A DNA stretch of 64,000 nucleotides, from contig CAJTIU010000012.1 in assembly GCA_910576335.1 (NCBI GenBank), forward strand, positions 62,001 to 126,000. The letters are read 5' to 3'. The translations under genes and the position numbers were made by a program. Source of the stretch: Lachnospiraceae bacterium. Lineage in GTDB: Bacteria > Bacillota > Clostridia > Lachnospirales > Lachnospiraceae. Position 1 is the first letter of the stretch, and every line of letters begins with the position of its first letter. A model generated the notes under the pieces. The model made no database searches, had not been told where the DNA came from, and saw only the letters and a program-made list of their open reading frames with translations. This document shows positions 8,221 to 15,774 of the stretch, piece by piece.

Positions 8221-9300
8221 ATGGACAAAAAGAATCAATTTCACAGCCTTTATTCTGTACGCAAAAAAACCATGGCACTTTCCAAGCTTGCGGGCGGAAT
8301 GCTGGTATTGTTTTACCTTGTAACAGAGGAACTTCCGGTAAATCGAGATGTGAGTTTCTGGCTTTGGCTTGCCCTTTTAGTCATTGTGATCCTTGGTGTT
8401 GATTTCTTTCTAGGCAGGCTGATTTCAAAACCGCTCCGCAAAATTAACGACACTGCAAAGCAGATGGCGAAATTGGATTTTTCTGCCGTATGTGATATTC
8501 AGACGCAGGATGAGTTTGGAGAGTTATCGCAGAGTCTGAACACCATGTCCTCCAATCTGCAGGAAGCGCTGGAGAAACTGGGTTCGGCGAACGCACAGCT
8601 TGAAAAGGACATTGAACAGGAGCGAATCTTACTGGACGAAAGAAAGGACTTGGTAGACCGTCTATCCCACGAAATGAAAACACCCTTGGGGCTGATTCGC
8701 GCCTATACGGAAGGATTAGATGAAGTAACCGATCCGGAGAAAAGACAGCGGTACATGAATGCAGTTCTGGATGCTACAGAACGCATGGATGATTTAATTA
8801 TCTCACTTTTAGACTTATCAGCATTAGAATACGGCGCCGCAAAATTATCAGAGGAACGTTTTGACTTTGTAGAGCTTGTGGAAACTGTTGCCGGACGGCT
8901 GCTCCTTAACACCCCGGAAACAGATTATATCTTCCACTATGAGCTTCCTGAGGACAAGGTTTTCATATTGGCTGACAGGCAGCGTATGGAACAGGTGCTA
9001 AATAATCTGATCGGAAACGCAAGAAAATATGTAGAACAAGGCGGAGACATCCGATTGTCCATAAAGAGTGGGCCAGAACATCTGTGTTTCAAGATATTTA
9101 ATCAGTGCAGCCCAATTCCTAAGGACGAACTTACGAAAGTATGGGAGAAATTTTACCGCCGTCAGAATCATTCCTCCAAAGGTTCCGGGCTGGGACTTGC
9201 AATTGCTGCACAGGTGCTATCCATGTACCACGCGGCATACGGCGCGCGCTATATACAAAATGGCGTAGAATTTTACTTTGATTTTCCAATTATGAAGTAA
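8221..9300 (+). CDS. Sensor histidine kinase with minimal extracytoplasmic loop
   Basis: 359 residues: two membrane segments (about 22-34 and 46-64) joined by only about 11 residues, a HAMP domain (about 64-117), a coiled linker, the H-box with H150 in LSHEMKTPLGLIRAY, N-box EQVLNNLIGNARKYV and G-box GSGLGLAIA. With so small an outside loop it resembles intramembrane-sensing kinases that monitor an associated transporter (as with BceS-type kinases), though an internal deletion of the sensor domain is also possible. It pairs with the response regulator directly upstream and the ABC exporter downstream. Confidence 0.88.
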   Translation: MDKKNQFHSLYSVRKKTMALSKLAGGMLVLFYLVTEELPVNRDVSFWLWLALLVIVILGVDFFLGRLISKPLRKINDTAKQMAKLDFSAVCDIQTQDEFGELSQSLNTMSSNLQEALEKLGSANAQLEKDIEQERILLDERKDLVDRLSHEMKTPLGLIRAYTEGLDEVTDPEKRQRYMNAVLDATERMDDLIISLLDLSALEYGAAKLSEERFDFVELVETVAGRLLLNTPETDYIFHYELPEDKVFILADRQRMEQVLNNLIGNARKYVEQGGDIRLSIKSGPEHLCFKIFNQCSPIPKDELTKVWEKFYRRQNHSSKGSGLGLAIAAQVLSMYHAAYGARYIQNGVEFYFDFPIMK

Positions 9301-9335
9301 AGAATTCTATATTTTAGGCAACCGCGCTCGACGAG

Positions 9336-9366
9336 AGAATGTGCTAAGGCACATTCTTTATTTTTC
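9336..9366 (+). terminator. Rho-independent terminator after the two-component genes
   Basis: AGAATGTGC (9336-9344), loop TAAG, GCACATTCT (9349-9357), then TTATTTTT. The hairpin separates the regulator operon from the exporter operon, which therefore needs its own promoter. Confidence 0.75.
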
Positions 9367-9376
9367 ACATCGATTT

Positions 9377-9405
9377 CACTTCAGCCACACTTCAATTTCA
9401 CTTCA
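9377..9405 (+). promoter_or_regulatory. Three CACTTCA direct repeats at 11-bp pitch, likely response-regulator site
   Basis: CACTTCA occurs at 9377-9383, 9388-9394 and 9399-9405, exactly 11 bp apart, which places all copies on one face of the helix as OmpR-type regulators require. A weak -10 (TAAACT) follows near 9412 and the first exporter gene starts at 9449. Confidence 0.6.
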
Positions 9406-9448
9406 TTTTCATAAACTGACGTCATCAGATCATAAGGAGGAAAAAAGT

Positions 9449-9601
9449 ATGTTTTTAGGTTTGGAATGGTATTGGTGGCTAGTTATTCTAACAGTATTGA
9501 TTATCTCATTACCGCTGAAAGTAAAGTTTATGAAATGGTGGGGAAACCGCAATGCCGAACAGAAAAGGAACCGACGTGGAAAGTGGGGTGAAGATGAATG
9601 A
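9449..9601 (+). CDS. 50-residue membrane peptide at the head of the exporter operon
   Basis: A strong AAGGAGG precedes ATG 9449. The peptide has one membrane segment (EWYWWLVILTVLIISL region, residues 5-22) and a very basic tail with KWWGNRNAEQKRNRRG. Its TGA overlaps the ATG of the ATPase gene (ATGA), so translation is coupled. It lacks the features of a lantibiotic precursor (no leader/Cys-rich core). It may be a small subunit or regulator of the exporter or of the kinase; no family is recognised. Confidence 0.75.
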   Translation: MFLGLEWYWWLVILTVLIISLPLKVKFMKWWGNRNAEQKRNRRGKWGEDE

Positions 9602-10446
9602 TTGGCGTAAAAAATCTGACTTTTTCATACGGAAAAGATAAGCAGGTCCTACACGGCCTAAACTTCACCGTAAATGACGGCGAGATCTTCGGTTTTCTGG
9701 GGCCGAATGGCTCCGGCAAATCAACAACCCAGAAAATTCTGACCGGAATTCTAAAAGGGCATGGCGGAACGGTGTCGCTATTTGGACAGGATATCACCGC
9801 AGTCCGTACACAAGATTTTTTTCAGCAGATTGGCGTTCTGTTTGAATTTCCTTATCTGTATGCAAATTTAAGCGCAATCGACAATCTGAAATATTTTTCA
9901 TCCTTCTATCCCAAAGAACAGGTTCAGAAGCCAGAAGAACTGCTGGAGAGATTGGAATTTAAACAGGATTTTCTTAAAAAGCCGGTCTCTTCCTACTCGA
10001 AAGGGATGCGCCAGCGAGTCAGTATGGCGCGGGCATTGATCAGCAATCCCAGACTTTTGTTTTTGGACGAGCCGATCAGCGGATTAGATCCGTCTGGCGC
10101 AGTATTATTCCGGAAAATCATCCAAGAAGAGCGTAAGAAGGGGACAACGGTTTTTGTGACAACCCACAACATGACGGATGCCGACTTATTGTGCGATCGG
10201 GTGGCGTTTATCTCAAACGGAAATATTGTCGCCTTGGACTCACCAAAAAATCTAAAGGAGCGAAACAGTAACCGTCACGTAACTGTAGAATATTTATTTC
10301 AAGGGAAACAGGAAATGCGTTCCATCGAAGCATCGGAATTAGCAGGCATTCTCCCGTTTCCATATGATGAAATCGTCAGCATCCATTCTCAGGAGCCGAC
10401 GCTGGAGGATATTTTTATTCAATACACCGGAAGGGGGCTTGACTGA
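9598..10446 (+). CDS. ABC exporter ATP-binding protein (bacitracin/lantibiotic-export type)
   Basis: 282 residues. Walker A GPNGSGKST, signature SYSKGMRQRVSMAR (the degenerate S-K-G-M form usual in BcrA/LanF-type ATPases), Walker B LLFLDEPISGLDP and H-switch VTTHNMTDA. A C-terminal extension after residue 215 is typical of the drug-export branch. The stop overlaps the next permease start. With two dissimilar ABC-2 permeases downstream and a two-component system upstream, the arrangement matches LanFEG/BcrAB self-protection exporters. Confidence 0.92.
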   Translation: MIGVKNLTFSYGKDKQVLHGLNFTVNDGEIFGFLGPNGSGKSTTQKILTGILKGHGGTVSLFGQDITAVRTQDFFQQIGVLFEFPYLYANLSAIDNLKYFSSFYPKEQVQKPEELLERLEFKQDFLKKPVSSYSKGMRQRVSMARALISNPRLLFLDEPISGLDPSGAVLFRKIIQEERKKGTTVFVTTHNMTDADLLCDRVAFISNGNIVALDSPKNLKERNSNRHVTVEYLFQGKQEMRSIEASELAGILPFPYDEIVSIHSQEPTLEDIFIQYTGRGLD

Positions 10447-11438
10447 TGCGCGGCAGCTTTTTCGCACTCCTTAAAAAAGATTTTCGATTGATGGTATCCA
10501 GCAAATTTTTTCTTTTAGCCATCGGGTCACTGATCCTGTATTCCTGCTATATCAACCTTGTCTATGTAAAGGTCGATCAGGAGATATTTCCGGTTTACCT
10601 GTATGATCCGGAACAAGTACAGGAAAATATTTCGGCTGACGTGATATCCGTCTATAGCCCAGAGGAATTACAAAACGCCTGTGAGGATGGATATTCCATA
10701 GGGATTGACGCTTCAAAGGGAACCCCGAGAATCATAATAGCTTCTTGTGGGATCAGTCGTCTTGATGAAATGCGCCATTCCTATGCACTTTCAAAACTAT
10801 CTTCTGGAAATTCCAGAAAAGCGAAGATCATTGGCCCCAACGACAAGGAGATGAAAAATCGCAGGGAAATCACTGCCGAATTTCTCTTTTTTGAACTTGC
10901 GGCAGTGGGTTTTTTAGGATTGGCATCCATGCTGTTCAAAGAAAAGCAAATGGGAGTGATTCGGGTACATGCAGTCCTTTCCGTTCAAAAAGGAGCATTT
11001 ATCCTGTCGAAGCTTATACTGATTCTGTTTGCAGACTTATTGTTTGCCGCTTTATTGACCCTGTGCAACCTTGGTGTTTCAGCAGGTGTAGAAGTACTTC
11101 CCAAAGTACTGGTACAAGCCGGGATTCTATCAATGATCATGGCTATGGCGGGGTTCTTTTTTTCAATCACACTGCCGGATTTCAAGCAGTTCTCACTCCT
11201 ATATCTGGTTCTTGCCGTCTTTATCACGACGCCTGTATTTCTCGCCGGTCAAACTGGAGTGGAAATGTCATGGATAAAATTCCATCCAATGTACCATCTG
11301 TTTGCGGCTATGAAAAACGCGTATTTCCAGGCTCCCGTTAAGAATGGCTTCTATTACGCTGGCTGCCTGATGTCTATATTCCTGCTGTTCTTATTAGCCA
11401 GATATGGGCTTGACCGGGAAATGAAGAGAGAGGGGTGA
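10446..11438 (+). CDS. ABC-2 exporter permease (first subunit)
   Basis: 330 residues: N-terminal membrane segment (about 20-40), a long extracytoplasmic loop (about 45-145) typical of ABC-2 permeases with one large outer domain, then a bundle of five hydrophobic segments (including FLFFELAAVGFLGLASML, LADLLFAALLTL, and a C-terminal CLMSIFLLFLLA). The first base overlaps the last base of the ATPase stop. It forms a heteromeric channel with the permease at 11445. Confidence 0.88.
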   Translation: MRGSFFALLKKDFRLMVSSKFFLLAIGSLILYSCYINLVYVKVDQEIFPVYLYDPEQVQENISADVISVYSPEELQNACEDGYSIGIDASKGTPRIIIASCGISRLDEMRHSYALSKLSSGNSRKAKIIGPNDKEMKNRREITAEFLFFELAAVGFLGLASMLFKEKQMGVIRVHAVLSVQKGAFILSKLILILFADLLFAALLTLCNLGVSAGVEVLPKVLVQAGILSMIMAMAGFFFSITLPDFKQFSLLYLVLAVFITTPVFLAGQTGVEMSWIKFHPMYHLFAAMKNAYFQAPVKNGFYYAGCLMSIFLLFLLARYGLDREMKREG

Positions 11439-11444
11439 GAAATT

Positions 11445-12452
11445 ATGAATTGGATCGGTTTGAAATTTCAGCTAAAAACAATACGACGGGATAAGCTGTG
11501 TATCCTGACTTTTCTTCTACCGATTATTGTCGGCATAGCAATCAATCTGCTGGGGGATATGAATCTTACATCCACAGCCGAGCCATCCTTTGGCATTGTG
11601 CAAAATGATTTAACCAAAGAGACTATCTCATGGCTGCAGGAGACTGGTTCCGTAACAGTATATGACAGTACCGATGCATTAGATATTGCGATTATAGATC
11701 CTTCCACACAGCTCCTTGGCGTACTGAGCCTAGGAAATGAGATTCGGGTTTTACGATCCGGGGATGAATTGCAGATGTATGCAGTGATCGCCGATACACT
11801 TCCGCTGCTTTATGCCGTGCGAAATCATGCTGGCAAATACGAGCAGACGCTGCTACCGCCAAAAAACAGCAATGATATCCTGAAACCACTGCTGATCGTG
11901 ATTACGATGATTACAGCTATGTTTATGGGCTGCACGTTTAATGCTATGAACATACTCAGTGAAAAAGAGGACGGCATCGTTTTTATAAATGAAATACTTC
12001 CCATGACAGGGACGCAGTATGTGAAGCAGAAAATTGCAGTTGGATTTTTAGGCGGAGTTTTGTCAACGGTAATTACCGCCTTCGTCTGTATGCGGCTTTC
12101 AGTCACACAGATACTCCCAGTGCTGCTTTTCATTATCCTGTCATCTTTTATTGCTTCATTAATCGGACTGTTTATTGGACGATCCGCAAACGGGCTTATG
12201 GCAGGAATCATGTATATAAAGATAATCATGATTTTATTCATTGCCCCGCCTATTTTATTCTATTTAGCGGCTCCTGCAGGAGGCATACTTCATACCCTCT
12301 CCTATGCATTTCCGTCCAGCGCTACATTTTATGGCTTGATGGGGATCTTGAATGGGAACGGGGCTCTTGGCACAGAAATAATCGTCCTTATCGCCCATTG
12401 TTTCCTATGGTTTCTTTTGTATATTATGACTTCAAAACGTATTCAATCTTAA
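11445..12452 (+). CDS. ABC-2 exporter permease (second subunit)
   Basis: 335 residues with the same layout as its neighbour: one N-terminal membrane segment (ILTFLLPIIVGIAINLL), an outer domain to about residue 145, then five or six hydrophobic stretches. The SEKEDGIVFINEILPMTGTQ block after the second membrane segment is the cytoplasmic coupling region typical of ABC-2 permeases. It starts six bases after the previous stop with its own RBS (GAGAGAGGGGTGAG) and is the last gene of the exporter operon. Confidence 0.88.
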   Translation: MNWIGLKFQLKTIRRDKLCILTFLLPIIVGIAINLLGDMNLTSTAEPSFGIVQNDLTKETISWLQETGSVTVYDSTDALDIAIIDPSTQLLGVLSLGNEIRVLRSGDELQMYAVIADTLPLLYAVRNHAGKYEQTLLPPKNSNDILKPLLIVITMITAMFMGCTFNAMNILSEKEDGIVFINEILPMTGTQYVKQKIAVGFLGGVLSTVITAFVCMRLSVTQILPVLLFIILSSFIASLIGLFIGRSANGLMAGIMYIKIIMILFIAPPILFYLAAPAGGILHTLSYAFPSSATFYGLMGILNGNGALGTEIIVLIAHCFLWFLLYIMTSKRIQS

Positions 12453-12798
12453 ATAACAAAAAAGGTGATCAACCAAAGCATGGACCTCAGTGTAAAACTA
12501 AGATCCATGCTTGAAAGGATATCCTCATTCTCTACGTTGAGAAATCGCAATACTTTATCTCTGTATTCTCCAAAAGATGCTACGGAGGGGAAACGCTTGC
12601 CACATAATAAAGCGGGCAGCTCCCAAACCTCAGGCTTACTACTATTCTCAAAAAAACCTGGCAGAAACGCTGTGTTTCCTTTAGGCGCTTATGCATCCCT
12701 CCTCAAGAAAACAATAACTGTTAATTTTCAACATTTTATCTACTTTTCCTGATTCTTGTTTTCATACCGTCAGCACTTAAACTATCTCCATATCCGCT
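12453..12798. other. Intergenic region with a hairpin, no supported gene
   Basis: A hairpin AAGCATGGA (12476-12484) / TCCATGCTT (12504-12512) lies 24 bases after the exporter stop; the arms extend imperfectly inward. No T-run follows, so termination is uncertain. The remaining 280 bases hold no convincing coding frame on either strand. Confidence 0.5.
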
Positions 12799-13215
12799 TT
12801 ATATATCAAAATCTTCAGATTTAAAATTGGAATAAAATCTCCCCTTTACAGCAGTAAATTTTAAAACACAATAATCCTGATCTGTCACTCCCTGGGGGTA
12901 ATACATAGTATCACCTTCAAGCCAGATCATCTGCTTCGTATCGGCATCTTCTAAAACCTCCATGGTACCTATCAGCATGACCCCTCGGTAAAAACGTTTG
13001 TCATAAAAATAAATGCTGGCATTTGGATTCTCCCTGTATTGAGCTGCCCTCATAGAAGATGTATTGGTTGTGAACCAAAATTCTTTTATTCCGACTCGTT
13101 TCCGAGGTGGCAGCATTGCTTTCATGTTTGGAAAACCTTCCTCAGATATAGAGGCAATAAAAGAAACATTCTGCTTATCTATTAAATTTCCTATTGTTTG
13201 TTCTGGATTTCTCAT
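12799..13215 (-). CDS. Pyridoxamine 5'-phosphate oxidase-like flavin-binding protein
   Basis: 138 residues, the usual size for the small PPOX split-barrel family. Features are the N-terminal helix, SFIASISEEGFPNMKAM with the first barrel strands, EFWFTTNTSSMRAAQYRENP (the flavin-phosphate contact region) and VMLIGTMEVLED. AAGGAGATAAC precedes ATG 13215. Members usually bind FMN, F420 or haem; which cofactor applies cannot be read from sequence. It stands alone; the GNAT gene upstream on the same strand is about 150 bases away. Confidence 0.85.
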   Translation of the reverse strand: MRNPEQTIGNLIDKQNVSFIASISEEGFPNMKAMLPPRKRVGIKEFWFTTNTSSMRAAQYRENPNASIYFYDKRFYRGVMLIGTMEVLEDADTKQMIWLEGDTMYYPQGVTDQDYCVLKFTAVKGRFYSNFKSEDFDI

Positions 13216-13366
13216 TTTGTTATCTCCTTGTCAATTCATTTTTCTCATAGTTTATCTGGCGATTTCATCTGCTCTTTTCAGTAACGTTCCCGCATCCAGT
13301 GCATTTCCCCTCAGAAAAGCACTGACTTCCATCCTTTTTTCCCGGAAGTCTGTACTTCTTTTATCT

Positions 13367-14284
13367 TCAGGATTCCCTCCCCGGTCTGAACATATCTTTC
13401 ACTTTATCGCTTTGCCAAAACGTCCATTTTACTGCATTCTGATATCCGATTTTCTGATAAAATCCGTTTTCGCCGCCTGTCATGTGCGTTGCACCTAACT
13501 TTTTTGTTCTCCGATACATTTCAGACAACGCGGCGGCGGCAAGTCCTTTATGCCGGTATTCGGGAATTGTGCAGAGCGGTTCCAAGTATGCCAGATGATT
13601 TTCAGGAGTCCACCACATTCCTGCATAGCTGACATATTCCCCTTTCTCATCTGCAATAACCACATCCAGCTCCGGCGTTGCGTGCGGTGCGGTGTTCAGC
13701 AGATAATTATTTTGGTCATACTGATGGTTCCACAGGCCTTCATTCTGCTCATGGTCAAACCCCTTCCAGCAGCATTTTCCCAACTTTGACATATCCAAAT
13801 CCAACGGATTTACAAACTGAAAGCCTCCCGGCAACGGATAATCCAATTCATTTGCAAAATCATACTGCATATCCCAGTATTCCGATTTCTTACAATATCC
13901 CAACTGCTGTGCAGCGCGCATCAACGAATCCTGTCCACCAAAAAGAATAAATCGTATGCGTTCTCCGTTCATGGGCATATTTACATCAGCATATGTCACC
14001 ATTTCTAACGCCAGCTCCTCATATCCGGGCTTCAGGCAGAAATAAATGTCTGTTACTGGATTTTCATAAAAGCAAAATGCCACAACCTCCCCACCGCATT
14101 CCCAAATTCTGTTTTTGTATGAATAGGAAATGTCCATCCAGTAAGAAAATGATGCAAATGCATATTCAAAAAAGGGGGCTGGCACACCGTTTCGCCAGTC
14201 TCTCTCATAAATTTCAAGCAGAAACTGATATATCTTTCCGCAATCTGCTAACACGCTAAATGGTCTTGCTGTAACATTATTCAT
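13367..14284 (-). CDS. GNAT-family N-acetyltransferase
   Basis: 305 residues. The C-terminal half carries the GNAT core: LEPLCTIPEYRHKGLAAAALSEM contains the acetyl-CoA-binding R-x-x-G-L-A loop, followed by THMTGGENGFYQKIGYQNA (the G-F-Y-x-x-x-G-F-type C-terminal block). The N-terminal half (residues 1-150) looks like a second, degenerate GNAT fold, as in tandem-GNAT enzymes. Substrate unknown. Between its stop and the next gene (13216-13366) a second frame stays open for about 40 codons ending at 13255 without a start, a possible small remnant. Confidence 0.8.
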   Translation of the reverse strand: MNNVTARPFSVLADCGKIYQFLLEIYERDWRNGVPAPFFEYAFASFSYWMDISYSYKNRIWECGGEVVAFCFYENPVTDIYFCLKPGYEELALEMVTYADVNMPMNGERIRFILFGGQDSLMRAAQQLGYCKKSEYWDMQYDFANELDYPLPGGFQFVNPLDLDMSKLGKCCWKGFDHEQNEGLWNHQYDQNNYLLNTAPHATPELDVVIADEKGEYVSYAGMWWTPENHLAYLEPLCTIPEYRHKGLAAAALSEMYRRTKKLGATHMTGGENGFYQKIGYQNAVKWTFWQSDKVKDMFRPGRES

Positions 14285-14365
14285 ATGATTTTGATCCCTT
14301 CCTTGTTTTTGTATTACTAATCTGAAATTGGTTATTGCAGTTTATAATTTGTTTTTTGCCTTTTA

Positions 14366-14509
14366 TTATTTTTTCTTAATTACTAAGCCTCCAAAGGCTA
14401 TACCAATTAAAAGTCCAAATGCTATATTATCAAACAAAAGTCCAAAGATAAGTCCTAAACTTATTCCAATGGCTATACCATTGTTTTGGTCATTTTTATT
14501 TTTCTTCAT
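14366..14509 (-). CDS. Small glycine-zipper membrane protein
   Basis: 47 residues from ATG 14509, chosen because GGGAGG sits at proper distance. The longer in-frame start overlaps the neighbouring gene. After a charged head (MKKNKNDQNN) there are two short hydrophobic helices rich in small residues (IAIGISLGLIFGLLF and AFGLLIGIAFGGLVI), ending in KKK. Glycine-zipper miniproteins of this sort are common and mostly uncharacterised. It is immediately downstream of the DUF3795 gene and likely co-transcribed. Confidence 0.65.
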   Translation of the reverse strand: MKKNKNDQNNGIAIGISLGLIFGLLFDNIAFGLLIGIAFGGLVIKKK

Positions 14510-14553
14510 AACAACCTCCCTTTTTGTAGCTCCTCTAAATTCCATCACATCAC

Positions 14554-14988
14554 TTAATTCCATCGCTTAAACACAATAATTTCCGAATCAGCCCCATAGC
14601 CACTGTATTCGGATACCATTAGATATTTCTCATCTGCAATAATTCCATAGCATCTGTCACTGCCCTCTTTATGTAGCTGATTCCCTAAATATATCTTATT
14701 GTCATCCCAAAACTTCACAACCTGGCCGTTTGGAAGGGCATATTCGATATTAGCAAAAGAGCCCTTTAGCGCATTAAGCTCTGTCACTTCCTCCATATCC
14801 TGAATACTAAGCGCATTGAACGCTGCAACTAGCTTTTCTTTCAATTCGTTTAACGCTGTCTCTCCTCTTTTACAACATTGTGCAACAAGACATTCCGCTC
14901 CAAAAGGCTGGCCTCCCGTTGCAGCACATCCATTACAAGTACTGTTTAATTCGCATTTCACACAATCAATTCCGCAAATAGATTTCAT
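14554..14988 (-). CDS. DUF3795-type cysteine-rich protein
   Basis: 144 residues. The first 45 carry six to eight cysteines in CGIDCVKCELNSTCNGC and AQCC patterns, typical of the DUF3795 metal-binding module. The remainder is a compact domain with IEYALPNGQVVKFW. Function unknown; family members are frequent in anaerobes and often controlled by AraC-type regulators. The upstream element 15063-15113 is shared with an araC pseudogene (35245) and with a response regulator gene (40461), suggesting common control. Confidence 0.75.
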   Translation of the reverse strand: MKSICGIDCVKCELNSTCNGCAATGGQPFGAECLVAQCCKRGETALNELKEKLVAAFNALSIQDMEEVTELNALKGSFANIEYALPNGQVVKFWDDNKIYLGNQLHKEGSDRCYGIIADEKYLMVSEYSGYGADSEIIVFKRWN

Positions 14989-15062
14989 TATATTTTCCTC
15001 CGTATTCTCTTATTACTCCACAGCTTTCCTAAATTCATGCATGCAGAAATAATATCATTCTA

Positions 15063-15113
15063 TCTATTGTATTTCAACAAAACCATCCACATTTGCAAAA
15101 TGAAGTGCCAAAT
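15063..15113 (-). promoter_or_regulatory. Conserved promoter element, copy a (upstream of the DUF3795 gene)
   Basis: On the minus strand: GCAAATTTGGCACTTC, then ATTTTGCAAATGTGGATGG, then TTTTGTTGAAA. The same ordered blocks occur at 35151-35193 (plus) and 40524-40563 (minus), each pointing toward a gene start. The element also contains an imperfect dyad (CCATCCA-type arms). It is most likely an activator-binding promoter. Confidence 0.5.
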
Positions 15114-15241
15114 TTGCGAATATGGATGGCAAACATAAAGGAAACACCGATTACTGACCGATGCTTACTTTCCTGTAATAACTGCCCATATTAAACCTTT
15201 CACCTTATCGCAATTCTCCAATCTGGCGCCATAGTGCCGTT

Positions 15242-15533
15242 TCACTGTTCCATCAGCATCTTCTGGACGCATTCTGCTTCTGAAACCTCTTCTGAAAATT
15301 CCCGGCCCAATACACTATATTCTTCATAGGTATCTACAGAACCATATTCCAGCCTCCCAAACTCTATCTTGTCCCGTCGATAATCCTGTTGAAATATTTT
15401 CCACAACTCTTTTTTGTTATCGCTTTGATACGGCATATCTCCGGCTTTTATTTTTGAGCCAATATATGATTTATTTGTTCCATACTGATAATTGCTGTCG
15501 GAAAAGTTTGCATATTTTTTTTCGATATAATAT
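15242..15533 (-). pseudogene. 3' remnant of an unrecognised gene, interrupted by the MITE-like element
   Basis: An open frame of about 97 codons ends at 15242. It is charged and soluble-looking (YIGSKIKAGDMPY; KKELWKIFQQDYRRDK; YGSVDTYEEYSVLGREF). No ATG is present before it enters the end of the repeat element at 15535, where a TTG would be the only start. This suggests that the element replaced or interrupted the 5' part. No family recognised. It could still be a small intact gene using the element as promoter. Confidence 0.4.
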
Positions 15534-15534
15534 A

Positions 15535-15732
15535 ATGATGAAAGCGTCAAAAGGTATTTTGACGCTCATGATACACTGGATTTCTTCGCACTTTGCGCTC
15601 CCGAAATCCTAAAACACCAGGGATTCGCTCATTTTTCTATGAAAAATGGCTGCTTTTCGGTGTTTTTCGCGTCCCAAAATCATGCTTTTTCATGCAAGCA
15701 TGAAACGCATGACCTTTTGACGCTTGTATCAT
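15535..15732 (-). mobile_element. MITE-like palindromic element, full copy
   Basis: About 198 bp with 14-bp terminal inverted repeats AAGCGTCAAAAGGT (15542-15555) and ACCTTTTGACGCTT (15712-15725), flanked by ATGAT/ATCAT. Inside are several further hairpins (for example TCATGCAAGCATGA and a GGATTTC/GAAATCC pair), so the whole element folds. It has no coding capacity. A shorter copy lies inverted at 27648-27763 and a fragment at 41325-41416. The end at 15732 is 42 bases from initiator 1, so it may supply its promoter region. Confidence 0.7.
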
Positions 15733-15774
15733 ATAATTAGAAAATAGACGCTTAATGATATGGAGGTGATTAAG

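Noticed and set aside
12465-12752. 95-codon plus-strand frame after the exporter
   Set aside because: Begins in the hairpin, no RBS, composition unlike protein; regarded as chance.
13256-13381. About 40 open minus-strand codons between the PPOX and GNAT genes
   Set aside because: No start codon and no similarity noticed; it may be a remnant or simply a chance open frame, so it was not given as a gene.
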